From Pseudomonas koreensis (GTDB lineage: Bacteria > Pseudomonadota > Gammaproteobacteria > Pseudomonadales > Pseudomonadaceae): a stretch of 64,000 nt of DNA. A model generated the notes under the pieces. That model had not been told where the DNA came from, made no database searches, and saw nothing but the letters and a program-made list of their open reading frames with translations. Position numbers and translations under genes: made by a program. Below are positions 61,732 through 64,000 of the stretch, in pieces (the stretch's first letter is position 1; each line of letters opens with the position of its first letter). Location: NCBI RefSeq assembly GCF_024169245.1, contig NZ_JALJWP010000001.1, positions 2,791,501-2,855,500 on the forward strand, written 5' to 3'.

Positions 61732-62910
61732 TTATTTGGAAAGAAACCGCATCCCTTCCTCAAGCCCGCGCAACGTCAGCGGATACATTTGATCCTCGAT
61801 CAGATCGCGCACGATATTGGTCGACGAGGTATAGCCCCAGGTGTCCTTCGGGTACGGGTTGATCCAGATGAGCTTTTTGTACTTCTCCATGAAACGCTGC
61901 ATCCACACGTAGCCCGGTTCTTCGTTCCAGTGCTCGACACTGCCGCCGGCCTGGGTGATTTCGTACGGCGCCATGGCGGCGTCACCGATGAAGATCACCT
62001 TGTAGTCGGCGCCGTATTTGTGCAACAGATCCTGGGTCGAGGTGCGCTCGGAAGTGCGGCGCATGTTGTTCTTCCACACCGATTCATAAATGAAGTTGTG
62101 GAAGTAGAAATATTCCAGATGCTTGAACTCGGTCTTGCAGGCCGAGAACAACTCCTCACAGATCTTTACGTGCGCGTCCATCGAACCGCCGATGTCGAAC
62201 AACAGCAGCAGCTTCACCGTGTTGCGCCGTTCCGGGCGCATCTGGATATTCAGCAGGCCGGCGTCCTTGGCGGTGTGGTCGATGGTACCGTCGATGTCGA
62301 GCTCTTCCGCCGCACCTTGTCGCGCAAACTTGCGCAGACGACGCAGGGCGACCTTGATGTTGCGCGTGCCCAGTTCCACCGAATCGTCGAGGTTCTTGTA
62401 CTCGCGCTGATCCCAGACCTTGACTGCCTTGCCCTGACGCTTGCCGGCATCGCCAACGCGGATGCCTTCCGGGTTGAAACCGCCGGAGCCGAACGGGCTG
62501 GTGCCGCCGGTGCCGATCCATTTGTTGCCGCCGGCGTGACGTTCCTTCTGTTCTTCCAGACGCTTCTTGAATTCTTCGATGAGCTTGTCCAGCCCGCCAA
62601 GGGACTGGATCTGCGCGCGTTCTTCGTCAGTCAGCGAGCGCTCGAACTCCTTGCGCAGCCAGTCTTCGGGAATCAGCGCCTGCAAGTGGTCGTCGAGTTT
62701 CTCCAGGCCATTGAAGTAAGCGCCGAACGCCCGGTCGAACTTGTCGAAATGGCGTTCGTCCTTCACCAGAATCGCCCGTGACAAGTAATAGAACTCGTCC
62801 ATGTCGGCGAAGGTCACGCGCTGTTTCAGCGCGTTGATCAGGTCGAGCAGCTCACGCACCGACACCGGCACCTTGGCTGCACGCATTTCATTGAACAGGT
62901 TGAGCAGCAT
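61732..62910 (-). CDS. VWA-domain protein (CoxE-like), partner of MoxR
   Basis: A 392-residue protein with a C-terminal von Willebrand A domain. The metal-site motif is DIGGSM within LLLFDIGGSMDAHVKICE, a DxGxS variant of the MIDAS DxSxS, and later TSTNIVRDLIEDQMYPLTLRG contributes the rest. The long N-terminal helical part (about 1-200) is of the CoxE type. VWA proteins of this kind act with MoxR ATPases in remodelling or metal insertion. It lies 12 bp after the MoxR gene, so they form one operon. Confidence 0.88.
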   Translation of the reverse strand: MLLNLFNEMRAAKVPVSVRELLDLINALKQRVTFADMDEFYYLSRAILVKDERHFDKFDRAFGAYFNGLEKLDDHLQALIPEDWLRKEFERSLTDEERAQIQSLGGLDKLIEEFKKRLEEQKERHAGGNKWIGTGGTSPFGSGGFNPEGIRVGDAGKRQGKAVKVWDQREYKNLDDSVELGTRNIKVALRRLRKFARQGAAEELDIDGTIDHTAKDAGLLNIQMRPERRNTVKLLLLFDIGGSMDAHVKICEELFSACKTEFKHLEYFYFHNFIYESVWKNNMRRTSERTSTQDLLHKYGADYKVIFIGDAAMAPYEITQAGGSVEHWNEEPGYVWMQRFMEKYKKLIWINPYPKDTWGYTSSTNIVRDLIEDQMYPLTLRGLEEGMRFLSK

Positions 62911-62922
62911 GGCAGCAGCCTC

Positions 62923-63768
62923 TTAGCGGGTGCCGCGACGGCTCATGAACGCCAGGCGCTCAAGCAGTTGCACGTCCTGTTCGTTTTTCACCAGTGCGCC
63001 TGCCAGCGGCGGAATGGCTTTGGTCGGATCGCGCTCGCGCAGCACCGCTTCGCCGATGTTGTCGGCCATCAGCAGTTTCAGCCAGTCGACCAGTTCCGAC
63101 GTCGATGGCTTCTTCTTCAGACCCGGTACCTTGCGCACGTCAAAGAACACGTCGAGCGCTTCGCTGACCAGATCCTTCTTGATGTCCGGGTAATGCACGT
63201 CGACGATTTTCTGCAGGGTGGTGCGATCAGGAAAGGCGATGTAGTGGAAGAAGCAACGGCGCAGAAAGGCGTCCGGCAGCTCTTTCTCGTTGTTGGAGGT
63301 AATGATGATGATCGGGCGCTTCTTGGCCTTGATGGTCTCGTCGATCTCGTAAACGTAGAACTCCATCTTGTCGAGTTCTTGCAGCAAGTCGTTAGGGAAC
63401 TCGATGTCAGCCTTGTCGATTTCGTCGATCAGCAGAATCACCCGCTCCTCGGACTCGAACGCTTCCCAGAGCTTGCCTTTCTTCAGGTAATTGCGCACGT
63501 CGTGAACTTTTTCATTGCCCAGCTGCGAGTCGCGCAGACGGCTGACTGCGTCGTACTCGTACAGCCCCTGATGGGCCTTGGTGGTGGATTTGATGTGCCA
63601 GGTGATCAGCTTGGCACCGAACGACTCGGCCAGTTGCTCGGCGAGCATGGTCTTGCCGGTGCCCGGTTCACCCTTGACCAGCAGCGGCCGCTCCAGGGTG
63701 ATGGCGGCGTTGACCGCCAGCTTCAGGTCATCGGTGGCGACGTAGGCCTGGGTGCCTTCGAACTTCAT
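62923..63768 (-). CDS. MoxR-type AAA+ ATPase
   Basis: A 281-residue AAA+ protein with Walker A GEPGTGKT (about 36-43) and Walker B VILLIDEID (about 110-118), a downstream sensor 1 region ITSNNEKELPDAFLRRC, and arginine finger region. It is of the MoxR type, acting as chaperone for metalloenzymes or membrane complexes with its VWA partner. The ATG at 63768 has a GAGGA ribosome site; an upstream TTG is less likely. No client gene is nearby. Confidence 0.9.
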   Translation of the reverse strand: MKFEGTQAYVATDDLKLAVNAAITLERPLLVKGEPGTGKTMLAEQLAESFGAKLITWHIKSTTKAHQGLYEYDAVSRLRDSQLGNEKVHDVRNYLKKGKLWEAFESEERVILLIDEIDKADIEFPNDLLQELDKMEFYVYEIDETIKAKKRPIIIITSNNEKELPDAFLRRCFFHYIAFPDRTTLQKIVDVHYPDIKKDLVSEALDVFFDVRKVPGLKKKPSTSELVDWLKLLMADNIGEAVLRERDPTKAIPPLAGALVKNEQDVQLLERLAFMSRRGTR

Positions 63769-64000
63769 CTGCAAATCCTCGAACGGTAACGCCGACCTTA
63801 CGGGCAGGGCGGGGGCGAATAATCGGATGCCCCGACTATAACGCGCACGCCGGTCGACTGTGAACGCAGACGGCTTATTCAGTCTCTGAATGGAGCGTCA
63901 CATGTTGACTCAGTCTCGGCGGATGGCCAGTATTCTTGTATCGCCGATTTGGCGATAGCCTTTCTTACTTGGTTGATAAAAAGGCAGAAAATCGATGTTA
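63769..64000. other. Intergenic region to the end of the window
   Basis: No gene is recognised in these 232 bp. A hairpin, TATCGCC-GATTT-GGCGATA (63939-63957), lies near the end and may belong to the control region or leader of a gene beyond the window. Confidence 0.4.

Overview
This 64 kb window has the gene content and order of a Pseudomonas chromosome, most likely of the P. fluorescens group. The support is the algU-mucA-mucB-mucD locus beside nadB, the dapA-bamC-purC-tRNA-Ser block, the tct citrate cluster, and many REP palindromes of the fluorescent-Pseudomonas type. Most genes are intact and closely packed. No prophage, insertion sequence, CRISPR array or rRNA was seen.

Layout. Bases 1-3146 hold the 3' part of a large RTX (calcium-binding repeat) protein whose start lies before the window. 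Next come a hydroxyisobutyryl-CoA hydrolase-like gene and ung, divergent around a near-perfect operator-like palindrome. Bases 5270-11804 are a tripartite tricarboxylate transporter system (tctCBA plus an AbrB-type membrane protein) divergent from its two-component system tctDE. Bases 11841-16064 hold an HDOD protein, ygfZ, sdhE, cptA and nadB. Bases 16341-20484 are the AlgU envelope-stress operon, lacking mucC, with AlgU-type promoters upstream. Then follow bepA, a tusA-like gene, a PerM-type transporter, bcp and gcvR. Bases 24882-28577 are dapA, bamC, a metallo-beta-lactamase-fold hydrolase, purC and tRNA-Ser(CGA).

Bases 28697-35043 carry a chromate transporter, a manganese catalase with a DUF892 ferritin-like partner, RNase Z, an SDR oxidoreductase and small proteins. 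Bases 35317-39472 are a translationally coupled four-gene cassette: GtrB-like glycosyltransferase, methyltransferase, GtrA flippase and a large DUF6311-type membrane protein. This looks like a surface-glycan modification system with an unusual methyltransferase. Bases 39551-45340 hold two LysR regulators around an orphan CHM isomerase, a CynX-type MFS transporter and the lipid A phosphoethanolamine transferase eptA. Bases 45504-52387 are housekeeping genes (rnd, ycgL, a hydroxyacid dehydrogenase, a nitroreductase, ycgN, an RNA methylase, yajD and others).

Bases 52591-56726 carry oligopeptidase B and a three-gene unit of two membrane proteins flanking a class II glutamine amidotransferase. Bases 56847-61643 are a 5-oxoproline utilisation locus (LysR, MFS, pxpA, pxpB, pxpC). 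The window ends with a VWA-domain protein and a MoxR ATPase. At least eleven REP/REPIN elements of three sequence families sit in the gaps; two of them supply the stop codon of a LysR gene.

The best candidates for undescribed biology are the gtr-like cassette with its methyltransferase, the membrane-amidotransferase-membrane unit, and the hierarchical repeat architecture of the RTX protein. Functions are assigned by reading the protein sequences and recalling families; no database search was run.
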